Shown here one piece after another: positions 45,301-53,200 of a DNA stretch of 64,000 bases. Position 1 is the stretch's first letter, and each line of letters starts with the position of its first letter. The position numbers and the translations under genes were made by a program. Source of the DNA: Serripes groenlandicus (Eukaryota; Mollusca; Bivalvia; Cardiida; Cardiidae); the NCBI GenBank assembly GCA_031761405.1, contig JASEVX010000003.1, positions 117,120,051-117,184,050 of the forward strand. The letters run 5' to 3'. The notes beneath the pieces were generated by a model, which searched no databases, had not been told where the DNA came from, and saw nothing but the letters and a program-made list of their open reading frames with translations.

Positions 45301-45378
45301 CTTAGCATTATCGATCTTCGCCAAGAAAAGGTACTGGTCATCATCGGATGCCTGTGTCGTCGACAGTGCCATGGGCAT
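33283..45378 (-). CDS. RAD1: RAD1 checkpoint clamp subunit (9-1-1 complex), complete, 8 exons
   Basis: RAD1 with RAD9 and HUS1 forms the 9-1-1 DNA clamp, loaded by RAD17-RFC at damaged DNA to support ATR signalling through TOPBP1. Exons in transcript order: 45378-45262, 43924-43769, 42651-42557, 39156-39045, 37792-37670, 36663-36599, 34715-34571, 33321-33283. They sum to 852 nt, 283 residues plus stop, against 282 for the human protein as I recall it. All seven introns are GT-AG and all phases agree. Conserved blocks appear in order: DDDQY, NILKAINF, KVTVEDAKCVQANAFIQ, TFRINLTVLL, IFGSS, CSTDVINKII, ELDMTSDVLQ, FRLSTFGNAG, PKDSDLMESF, YKISLLKPS, FLSLQYMIKNEDGQVCFVEY and a short acidic C-terminus. 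An in-frame TGA 12 nt before the ATG supports the start. No defect is visible. Confidence 0.97.
33483..33674. mobile_element. FB1 foldback MITE in RAD1 intron 7
   Basis: TTAACCCTTTCCCATA to GGTGGGAAAGGGGTTAA, with CTGCAGCAGACAAC and GTCTGCTGC arms. Confidence 0.85.
34365..34530 (-). mobile_element. SINE S-A relic, minus strand, in RAD1 intron 7
   Basis: The minus strand carries GTGGTGCAGTGGTAGAGTG, a degenerate B-box and the S-A body to AAGCTTGTTTCACAATC. It stops about 40 bp before exon 7's donor and is diverged from the satellite-borne copies. Confidence 0.75.
34571..34715 (-). CDS. RAD1: RAD1 exon 7
   Basis: 145 nt between ATCTTACAG and GTAAGTC. The split arginine codon joins exon 6. It encodes YKISLLKPSVKALGLSTR through DGQVCFVEYF, the last conserved block of the fold. 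Confidence 0.95.
34720..34995 (-). repeat. Tandem copies of the RAD1 exon 7 5' half and its acceptor
   Basis: Three degenerate copies, about 93 bp apart, of the intron end, acceptor and first 60-70 nt of exon 7. The shared core CTTTTACGGACGGCTT lies at 34681 (the real exon), 34857 and 34950; a shortened copy is centred at about 34775. The copy ending near 34890 keeps an acceptor (GCTAACAG) and would encode YKISLLKPSVKALGVS before diverging into a stop. The copy at 34950 has a one-base insertion. The copies lack the second half of the exon and its donor. Confidence 0.88.
35300..35518 (-). mobile_element. tRNA-derived SINE S-B in RAD1 intron 6
   Basis: The S-B tail (AACACCGTTTTCAACAATTG on the plus strand) and body are present; the tRNA head is cut at about 35518. 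Same strand as RAD1. Confidence 0.75.
35782..36014. mobile_element. FB1-related foldback in RAD1 intron 6
   Basis: TTAACCCATTACTTCACA and TGTGAAGTAATGGATTAA ends. The centre is a perfect hairpin, AAAGGTGAAATTGCTC with its inverse. The terminal sequence differs from typical FB1, so it is a subfamily. Confidence 0.85.
36108..36335 (-). mobile_element. FB1 foldback MITE in RAD1 intron 6
   Basis: TTAACCCTTTTCCTCATA to TGAGGGAAAGGGTTAA, in the opposite orientation to the copy at 32733. Confidence 0.9.
36599..36663 (-). CDS. RAD1: RAD1 exon 6
   Basis: 65 nt between TTTATTTCAG and GTAGATT. It encodes SDFPKDSDLMESFQCTQ and ends with two bases of a split arginine codon. It is too short to stand out as an open frame and was found by its conserved block. 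Confidence 0.93.
36944..37157. mobile_element. FB1 foldback MITE in RAD1 intron 5
   Basis: TTAACCATTTCCAGCTTG to GTAGGGAAGGGTTAA, with CTGCAGCAGACGACTTTT and a central hairpin. Confidence 0.85.
37260..37430. mobile_element. FB1-related foldback, diverged, RAD1 intron 5
   Basis: Centre GCAAAAGGAGAAATTAG and right end TTGTGGGGAAGGGTTA; it abuts the next copy. Confidence 0.6.
37432..37646 (-). mobile_element. FB1 foldback MITE next to RAD1 exon 5 donor
   Basis: GACCTTTCCCACGTACAACG to AAGTGGGAAATGGTTAA. Its edge lies only about 24 bp from the exon 5 splice donor. Confidence 0.85.
37670..37792 (-). CDS. RAD1: RAD1 exon 5
   Basis: 123 nt, phase 0 at both ends (TTTTCAG, then GTAAGG). It encodes SECLKEAFNELDMTSDVLQF and FRLSTFGNAGSIH. 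Confidence 0.95.
38609..38748 (-). mobile_element. FB1 foldback with internal deletion, RAD1 intron 4
   Basis: Both ends are intact (TTAACCCTTTCCCTCATA, TGAGGGAAAGGGTTAA) but the centre is missing: sequence jumps from ATGGATAACCTATGA to CTGCAGAGGCG. Confidence 0.88.
39045..39156 (-). CDS. RAD1: RAD1 exon 4
   Basis: 112 nt after TTTCATTAAG. The split isoleucine codon joins exon 3. It encodes LEEDGVLTDC and LDFNFCSTDVINKIIMK. The donor GTTGGA is weak but the phase-0 junction to exon 5 is well supported. Confidence 0.93.
39224..39694 (-). mobile_element. FB1 foldback MITE split by a SINE, RAD1 intron 3
   Basis: The FB1 sequence runs from 39224 to 39449 and resumes at 39674 to end GAGGGCAAGGGTTAA. 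Its left end lies about 68 bp from the exon 4 acceptor. Confidence 0.85.
39450..39673 (-). mobile_element. SINE S-C with 14-bp target duplication inside FB1
   Basis: The minus-strand head GTGGTCGAGTGGTTAGCGTC (A-box) and CCCGGGTTCGATCCCCAG (B-box) resembles tRNA-Ser. A body follows with CCTAGCCTAGTACTGG-type sequence, ending in an imperfect ATTCATTC tail. The flanks CTACATGAGGGCAA at 39436-39449 and 39674-39687 are identical, the mark of target-primed insertion. Confidence 0.9.
39981..40184 (+). mobile_element. FB1 foldback MITE in RAD1 intron 3
   Basis: TTAACCCTTTCCCCCATA to TGAGGAAAAGGGTTAA; a short deletion removes part of the centre. Confidence 0.88.
40688..42476. mobile_element. Composite tandem-core element in RAD1 intron 3
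   Basis: The outer element opens GGCTCACCTGAGC and closes TCAGGTGAGC followed by a GGCCATCATGGCC palindrome. Its core holds about four units of some 150 bp (TTTGTAGAAATGTTCCTT at about 41820, 41990, 42150 and 42318). A second element, 40893-41775, lies inside it and has GCTCTACTGGC at one end and its inverse at the other. That inner element has about four 160-bp units starting GTGTTAACAAG (about 41031, 41188, 41348 and 41511), then an ACGGACGGACGG stretch. Confidence 0.8.
42557..42651 (-). CDS. RAD1: RAD1 exon 3
   Basis: 95 nt between CTCTTTTCAG and GTAAGT. It encodes ECLTIFGSSPVSSGFTS and MCYAGYGCPLLL, with the isoleucine codon split to exon 4. Confidence 0.95.
43308..43760 (-). mobile_element. 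SINE S-D interrupted by FB1, RAD1 intron 2
   Basis: The SINE tail (TTTACGCCGCTTTCAACAAT on the plus strand) and body run to about 43494, and its tRNA-like head continues after 43723. The empty site reads GTGATTAAACCCCCGACC, which restores a tRNA-like B-box region. This shows that the FB1 insertion duplicated TTAA. Confidence 0.75.
43495..43723 (+). mobile_element. FB1 foldback MITE in RAD1 intron 2, inserted in a SINE
   Basis: TTAACCCTTTCTCTCATATA to TGAGGGAAAGGGTTAA; a complete copy. It ends about 45 bp from the exon 2 donor. Confidence 0.9.
43769..43924 (-). CDS. RAD1: RAD1 exon 2
   Basis: 156 nt, phase 0 at both ends (TTACTTCAG, then GTATAA). It encodes MGLKVTVEDAKCVQANAFIQ and TFRINLTVLL, the strongest RAD1 signature in the window. 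Confidence 0.97.
44352..44565 (-). mobile_element. FB1 foldback MITE in RAD1 intron 1
   Basis: The left end is degraded (ATATGTAACAGACGACTTTG); the right end TGAGGGAAAGGGTTAA is intact. Confidence 0.85.
44773..44863. repeat. 30-bp tandem repeat, three perfect copies
   Basis: ATTATACAACAATGTTAACA plus AAGATATATT, three times without change. Confidence 0.95.
45262..45378 (-). CDS. RAD1: RAD1 exon 1 (start)
   Basis: 117 nt from ATG (complement of 45376-45378) to GTAAAG. It starts MPMALSTTQASDDDQY and continues AKIDNAKNVSNILKAINFKE. An in-frame TGA 12 nt upstream supports this start. The plus-strand frame over the same bases is a shadow. Confidence 0.95.
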
Positions 45379-45544
45379 GTTAAGCTGTCAAAATTTTGTT
45401 TTCAATTTTATCTGTTACCCGCCATTTATTACGGAGTCGTGAGATATGAAATAGCATATAAATGGGGTCCAGACAGTAACCTCTCCGTTTCGGAACGCCG
45501 GCCTTTAGAAGGCGGGTTTCTCGCAGAGTCCAACGCGTGTATTA

Positions 45545-46255
45545 GGGAAGCACTCGGTTGCTGGCCGGGGAAATCGGAGCCGGGTACGCAGACGCTATAA
45601 GGCAGCTCCCGCCGTCTACCCGCGCTTACGGCGTAGTGCTGGCCTTGTTTCAAGCGAGCTATTGGCTGCTGGTAGGGTAAATGTGAGCGGGTGCTTTAAG
45701 GCAGGTCCCGCTGTCTACCCGCGCTTACGGCGAAGTGCTGGCATTGTTTCAAGCGAGCTATTTGCTGCTGGTAAGGGAAATGTGAGTGGGTCCGCATATG
45801 CTATAAGTCAGGTCCTGCCGTCTACCCGCGCTTACGGCGAAGTGCTGGCCTTGTTTCAAGCGAGCTATTTGCTGCTGGTAAGGGAAATGTGAGTGGGGCC
45901 GAATTTGCAATAAGTCGGGTCCCTACGTCTACCCGCGCTTACGGCGAAGTGCTGGCCCTGTTTCAAGCGAGCACTCCGCTGCTGGTAGGGGAAATATGAG
46001 CCGTGGCCAAAATTGCAATATTAGGTCCCGACGTCTACCTGCGCTTACGGCGCAGTGCTGGCCCTGTTTCAAGCGAGCACTGTTAGTGGAAATGTCAGCC
46101 GGGCCCGATTTTGCTATAAGGCAGGTCCCGCCGTCCCGTGCTTACGGCGAAGTGCTGGCCTTGTTTCAAGCTAGCACTCCGCTGCTGGTACGGGAAATGT
46201 TAGCCGGGCCGCATATGCTATAAGGCAGGTCCCGCCGTCTACCCGCGCACGAACA
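45545..46255. repeat. GC-rich 105-bp minisatellite beside the RAD1 start
   Basis: At least six copies; GTCTACCCGCGCTTACGGCG or a close variant starts each, at 45614, 45713, 45820, 45927, 46033, 46133 (deleted form) and 46237. Each also has AAGTGCTGGCCTTGTTTCAA and GCTATAAG. It is much richer in G+C and CpG than its surroundings and lies 170 bp upstream of the RAD1 start codon. It may form or overlap the promoter. Confidence 0.92.
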
Positions 46256-46261
46256 TGCAAT

Positions 46262-46488
46262 TTAAACATTTCCCACATATGACAATTTTGAAGCTGATGA
46301 CTTTGAAAACCTCTAGACCAAAAATTTAATTATATATATTTAAAATGAAAATAAAATAATCGAATAGTTGACAACATCATGGCAAAAGGAGAAAATGCTC
46401 ATTATGAACAATTTTCTCATTTGTCACAATGTTTTACAAATTTGTCTGCTGCAGAGGCATCAAAATGTGTTCATATGTGGTAAAGCGT
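46262..46488. mobile_element. FB1-related foldback upstream of RAD1
   Basis: ACATTTCCCACATATGACAA to TCATATGTGGTAAAGC, with a GCAAAAGGAGAAAATGCTCA centre. Confidence 0.75.
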
Positions 46489-46489
46489 T

Positions 46490-47814
46490 TATCAAATTGC
46501 AATAAATTTCTAGACCATCTTTAATCATTTTTCATGTGACTTGGCCCAAATGTATATACATTTTAATCTTTTGAACTTAAAGCATAAATACCTGTATATA
46601 GAAATGTACTGCCATCCAACTGGGTTAAAAAACATTGAAAACAAACAAGAATCTTCAGTTTTATACGGATTTAATATCCTTTACTTTTTAAAAAAAAGAC
46701 ATTTAGATGTAAAACTATACACTAACAAAATACAATGTATTTACATAGTTATGACACACAGTTATATACCAATCACAATATGATTTCTAAAGTTAGTAAA
46801 TGTATTTAAAAGTTGCTATAATATGAATCTAAAGTGAATACAACTTACAAATGGAATTATTTTTCAAACTAACCTTTAATTTTGAGTTAATAGTGAAAAC
46901 TTTTGAAATGATGTAAAGAATATGGTTGATCTATATTGTATTATTACACTATCCTTTAATTTTTCAAATGTAGAAAAATAATGTAAGAATACAAAACTGG
47001 GGCTGGAGCAATAGAGATACACAAAGGAACAATTAGGTAGTAAAATACATCTGATATAAACTCTATTGATGATAAAACACATCACTTGGATCTAAGCCAA
47101 AGGGCTATTTTATTTTGTATATGGACATCTGGTGGTTCCTTCAACAACCAACAAATGGGCACCAATGAACAGACTCAGGGTCGCATTGAAATCTGGACCA
47201 TTCGAATCCTTCCTTATGGTAGAATATCGGAATGAGCACTTATCAATGCGATCAGGAAAAGCACAATCCTAAAATGAGTCTGTCTGGAAACATATCATTG
47301 GACTCAGTTGACTTTCAATCCGAATAGTTAGATTTTGTATGTGGTTTTTTTACTTTTTCACTATCATAAATAGAAACCAACTATTGGCAAATGATCTCTT
47401 AAAATTAATCAGACAATCTATTGTTGAAAAACATTGATCTTAAATATAGTCAGTAATATATATATTTATTTACTTAACTTATAAAATACAATTACAGATA
47501 TAATCTGCAATTTATATATATTTAGAAATAGTCATGTAACAATATTTTTATATCTCCCATCCCCCGACCCAATAATAGAGAGACAATAAGATATCAGAAT
47601 AATCTGCTAAAAAATAGTCCGTCTGCTAATTAAAATTAAATTAAATATTGGAATAAACGATAGCTACTCGCCAAATGGCATTAATGCCGAGCGCGAGGAT
47701 TAACAACGTCATAAAAGAAGAAAAAGACCTAGTTATCATTAAGACAAACATTCTGACAACATTTCAAACTGCTGAATCAAAAATTGCGGCATCTGGAGTG
47801 TTAGCAAGATTTTC
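46490..47814. other. Unassigned intergenic DNA
   Basis: AT-rich, no recognised gene or repeat structure. It separates RAD1 from the dispersed repeats upstream. Confidence 0.45.
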
Positions 47815-48842
47815 CTTCAATTTGATCTAGTGACCTACTTTTTGACCCGACATGAACCATGTTCAAACTTCACTTACATATCATCTGTAAAGTCGCCGTT
47901 TGAAAAATGTAGCATTTAAACTCGGAATAATCTACTTTGTGAAATGGTTAAACCATAAACCATTTCACAAAGTGGATTCTTCCGAGTTTTATACCGGACC
48001 GGACCGGTTGAATGGCAACTTGTAAATATGTTAAATGTATTGCTGCAAATATATTGCAAATGTTTGGACGTAATTTCAACAATACACAATTTAAATTTAA
48101 ATATGTTTGTTATCTTTTATTATCTTTAGTCATCAGTCGCTTACTGGAGTCGCAACGTGGAAAATTTCGCTGGCGAATATTTTCGCAATCATTTAGTGAA
48201 TTCGCTAAATTCGCAAACATTTCCACGGCGCGAACTTTACCACTTATACCGTATATAATTCAAGCAGACACACATAGAAGTAAATATACAATAACAAAAC
48301 CAGTCAATACAATATGGCCTAGTGACCTAGTTTATGACCGTACCGGACCCATATTCAAACTTAGCCTAGATATCATCAAGACAAACATTCTGACAAAGTT
48401 TCAACATGCTCAAGCCCAAAATGCACCTTCCAGAGTGTTAACAAGGTTTTCCTTAAATTTAGCCTAGTGACCTAGTTTTTGACCAAACATAACCTATATT
48501 CGAACTTGGCCTAGATATCATCAAGACAAACTTTTTGACAAAGTTTCAAGCTGCTCAAAACAAAAAAGCGGTCTCTATAGTGTTAACAAGACATGAACCA
48601 TATTTGAACTTAGCCTAGATATCATCAAGACAAACATGTTAGTAAAGTTTCAACATGTTCACATTAAAAACACGGCTTCCAGAGCGTGAACAAGATTTTC
48701 CTTCAATTTGGCCTTGTGACCTAGTGTTTGATCCGACATGACCTATATTCAAAACTTGGCACTAAGACAAACATTCTGACAGAGTTTCAACATGTTCAAG
48801 TTTAAAATGCGGATGTGCACACACACACACACACACACACAC
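47815..48842 (+). repeat. Dispersed tandem-core repeat ending in (AC)n
   Basis: Units of about 130 bp carry GTGACCTAGTTTTTGACC, ATATCATCAAGACAAACATT and GTTTCAACATG, at about 47825, 48320, 48467, 48590 and 48715. The series ends in an (AC)13-like run (48816-48841). The frame at 48012-48467 is chance coding in this repeat. Confidence 0.8.
47918..47989. repeat. 72-bp near-perfect hairpin
   Basis: Arms of 32 bp: AAACTCGGAATAATCTACTT continuing to GAAATGGTT, mirrored by AACCATTTC to CCGAGTTT, around an 8-base loop. Confidence 0.92.
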
Positions 48843-49364
48843 TTGCATGGGTAACAATGTTAGGACTATGATTTATCACACATTTCGAGGACCTCATTTA
48901 AACATGCCTGAAAAAGGTTCGCAAGAGACAGGGTACTATTTGAAAGACCCTGCAACAGAACAGAATATTTAAACTATGGTGAGCAACATTTAACTTTATT
49001 TAGATGGTGTTTACATTCATTAACTTGCATAGAAAACATAACGAGGCCCTACCCATCTTAGGTATATTTGTGGGGACGTCAATTTGAGGACCCATATGTG
49101 CATAGTTCACACAAGTTCTTATTACACAGTCATTGTGAGGACTCGCACAATGTGAGGACATTTCGTTTTCTGAGGACTTGCACTCCGGTCTTCGTATTGT
49201 TTTTTTAGATGCCGTACGGCACCTACTCAAGGTACATTTTTATCAGCTTTTCTTTGTGCATTTTTTTACTAAATATTTTAATCGTAGTTTTTATCCTAAC
49301 GGAAAGGACATTTATTTTCTTTCAAAAGATATCTTTTTTTTTAATTAGATTACCTGAGCCGAAG

Positions 49365-49572
49365 TACTAAAATAAACATCTGAAGTACTAAAATGAACAT
49401 TTTTAATACTAAAATGAACATTTTTAATACTAAAATGAACATATGAAGTACTAAAATGAACATCTGAAGTACTATAATGAATATCTTAAGTACTCAAATG
49501 AACATCTAGAGTACTCATATGAATAGTTTAAGTACTTAAATGGACATCTAGAGTACGCAAATGAACATTTTA
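49365..49572. repeat. About 21-bp minisatellite, about 10 copies
   Basis: AGTACTAAAATGAACATCTG and variants; the 3' copies are diverged (AGTACTCAAATGAACATCTA). Confidence 0.9.
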
Positions 49573-49604
49573 AACATTTACTGTATATTTAGTCCGAGAG
49601 ATTA

Positions 49605-49610
49605 TTTATT
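49605..49610 (-). terminator. Possible polyadenylation signal of the fibrinogen-domain gene
   Basis: AATAAA on the minus strand, about 360 bp after the stop codon at 49972. Confidence 0.4.
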
Positions 49611-49971
49611 TAGCATAAAGCAATTCTATACAACTGACAATAAAGATAAATTGATTATAGCAAATTACAAAAACATCAACACAAATAAAAAAAAAAATAC
49701 ACACAACTTGCACTTTAGTCTCTTAACCATCTCTTTACCTTCTACAAATAGCCATGGGAAACTTTTCAACCAAAGATTGATTTTCTTTAGTTCTCCTGCG
49801 TTTTGATTAACGTTCAAGCAGTCCATAAACACAGTATGTTGCATTGGTTCCGTTTTAGAATGCAAACATTTTCTATTACCTTCATCGTGTATTTGAAAAT
49901 ACAAGTACAAACACACAAACAATCAACTACTTCACTACCATCCAGTAACGAATATGTAGAACGATGCTGTT

Positions 49972-50267
49972 TTAGGCCAAAACGGTCTTCTTTTCTCGCA
50001 CCTTCATTGCTGTGCCTTTTAACGAATAATAATGATTACGATTCCATGGAAACCAAGTCACGCCTGTGTCTGAATTGTTGTAATAATATCCCCCTTGATA
50101 GTATCGGCCATTCAAATTAGACACGTGACACGTGTTATACCACCAGGCCCCGTTATATAGACTCGCACAGTTGTTTGTAAGATTACGATCGTTGTCGTTG
50201 TCGTATGTTGTAAACATCATTCCATGTGTGTTCTGGCTAGGTTCATTCATACCATCTCCGGCTGTAC
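49972..50267 (-). CDS. FREP-like terminal exon
   Basis: After TAATATACAG it completes a glycine and encodes [18 protein letters not shown], the DNDND calcium site, the [15 protein letters not shown] block, and a stop after 98 codons. Confidence 0.92.
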
Positions 50268-53200
50268 CTGTATATTAGTTACGGTCAATGATTAGTATTT
50301 ATGGTGAATGGTCTTTTTTTATAATTATTTATCAATCTGTTTCTATGTATCTATTTACTTATCGGGGTCTTTCGGCGTATTCAACTGCATTTCAATAACA
50401 TCCAGGCGAAAATACTTATATGCATGATCCCTGGGTAACTGACCTTGTTCAATTCCACCAACCTTACTTAGCGCTTAGTTATTCTTAAATACTTAATGCA
50501 CTTTTCATTATTTGTGTTTTCCTAATAATTTGTAACATATGAATAGTGGAGTGTAGTTTTAAACGTATATGACTAAGTACACATAAATAGGAACATTGTT
50601 AACTAACAATACTTTTTAAGAAATGAAATCTTCCGACCTTTTTATTAGGAAAACCAAAAATGATAAAATACGCTTCTAAGTATTTAAGTCTTACTTAGTA
50701 CTAAGTAACGTTGGTGGAATTGGTCACTGTACTAGGCTATGAAAAGTTATTTGAGCCGTTCCACCAGAAAACCAACAGCATGGCCACTGCGTAATGTATC
50801 GACCCAGATCAGCCTTCGCAGGCTAATCCGGGCCGACACATTCCGTCACAGAGAGATAGAGGTATAGAGTAATGATTCCGGAAACGGAAAATTCACAGGA
50901 GGCGACAAGTGTATGTCCGGGCTAGCCTGCGCGGCATGCTTAGGCTGATCCGGTCGATACTTTTACGCAGACTCCACAATGCTGTTTTTCTCATGGGACG
51001 GCTCATTCATCAAATGACACTACATCATGACCGCCCCGAGCGTAGATCGAACCAGGATCCCTGGAACACGGAATCATAATTCCTGCAGCCGTTACCATTC
51101 ATCCTCTATCAATACAATTAACGAGCCGCGTCAGGCCTAAATGGGTCATGTTGCAATTTCGTTTCAATATTGCATCATGATAAATAGGCCAGAAACCAGT
51201 TGGGACATACTTCTAGCACTTTGGCAACAATACTATCTAGCGATACATGTATATTACATACATGTTAATGGTAAATGTGCTTGGGATATTTTACGTACAC
51301 CTATTAACTGTTCTCGTGTGCCTTAAGACCCGTCTGGTCTTGTCAAAGGAAATTTCACCTTGGGACAAAACTGTTGTTCTATTTTAAAATGAAGAGTAGG
51401 ATAGACTTATCACATTGTAAATTTGATAACCCCTTTCCCCCTATAAGACGAAGTTTGGGTAATTTCTTACGCAGAAATTTCTGCAGCAGTCGGCTTTTGA
51501 AAAGCTAGCTGATAATGACAATATGTTCAACCGTCATCAATAACTGCACTTTTCATTTATATAAATGTTTCATATGTTTGTCTTGATGTTTTCAGAGTCG
51601 TCTGCTGCAGATTGGTTATATGTGGACAGAGTTTTAAAGTATATGTAGTTCAAAATGATATGTATCGTTTCGGTTCGTAAAATACTTCGTTATTGGTTAT
51701 ATGTGGGAAACGTTTTCCATTAAATTAACTCCTATTCGTCCAAACGTGATCACTTTTATTAATTTACTAAACAGCAATAATAAGCAAAAAACTGTTACAC
51801 CTTGCAAAATATATCTGGGAAGCCTTTACCCGGAGAAGTAGTTTATTTAACTCTTTCAGCGCCAAATGCAATATTGAGGTTTTTGCAAACAATACTGATT
51901 CAGGCGAGTCAGCTCGTAACGTACTGTCTCACCTGAAATCAGCATTGTTTGCCTTTTATTTATCAAAATAACCCAAACTTTTATAACATAAGAAATAGAG
52001 ACGCCCGATTTTAAGCATGGAATAATCTACTTTAAACAATTCGGCGCTGATACACCAAGGAGGTCATTCGAAATAGTTAAAGTGATACTCTTCTATAAAT
52101 TAGTAGTAGTATTGAGGAAGTATTTTTTTTTTGTTTTCCAATCTATTTTTGGAATAATAAACATTCGAGTTTGTGTATATTTCATGTTAATTATATGTTT
52201 TTTTCTTTGTATTGTAAATATTAATATGACGTGTTGTTTGACTAGAACTTACGTCAATAACATATTGTCTAAAACTCTGAACTCCTATATAGCCTAATAC
52301 TGGTTTTTCATTCAAGGATCATGGTTAAGTTCACTGACGCTTGATATAACCCTTATATATATGAGCCGAATTACGAGAAAAACAACATTATGGGCTCTGC
52401 GTAAAGTATCGAACCGGATCAGCCTAAGCATGCCGCGCAGGCTAACCAGGACAGACACTTTTCGCCTCCTTTGGATTTTCTGTTTGAGTAATCATAACTC
52501 TATACGTCTACCCCCCCTGAGATAGAATGTGTCGGCCAGGGTTAGCCTAATTTACTGGTGAGTTACAAAAGTAACAGGTTTTACTTTTTCCCACATACAG
52601 ACGCTTTCTGAAGCCTCTGCAGCAGATGATATTTCGAAATCATTGTGACGAAAAGCCAAAATTGCTTATAATGAGCAATTTGTTCTTTTGTCACACTGTT
52701 TTCAACCGTATTAATTTCTTTCTATATTATTACCAATATGTTTTTAAAATCGTCTGCTACAGATCGTTGGTATTTGGGAAAGGATATTGTGCTTACAGTC
52801 GCCGTGATATAACTAATATACGATCATAAAGCGCCATATAAACCAAAATCAAATATATTGTACGGTGTCAATTACGTACCCGAAACCGTCTCTGTCACGT
52901 TACGGTAAGGGATTCCGCATATAGGGCGGGATATTAGAGTTCGATCCTCTCTGTCGGATCATACCAAATAATTTAACAAAGACAATAGTAAGGGCTTCCT
53001 TCCTTGACGCTCAGGGCTGCGTGGATTGCATTACGACTGATTCATCGGTGACAGGGTAAATAATAGGGTAGAACTGGTCATTTACCTAAGAAATGTCGTG
53101 ATATAACTGAAATACTGTTGAAAGCGGCGTAAAACACATTCCAATGAAACAATACGTACCTGAATATCCCTGACAGTGAAGCATATAATTGTCATTCTCG

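Noticed and set aside
45191..45442. Plus-strand frame that looks like a short membrane protein
   Set aside because: It is the complement of RAD1 exon 1, which has clear conservation, a start with an upstream stop, and a fitting donor.
48012..48467. 151-codon plus-strand frame
   Set aside because: It runs through a dispersed tandem-core repeat and has no recognisable domain.
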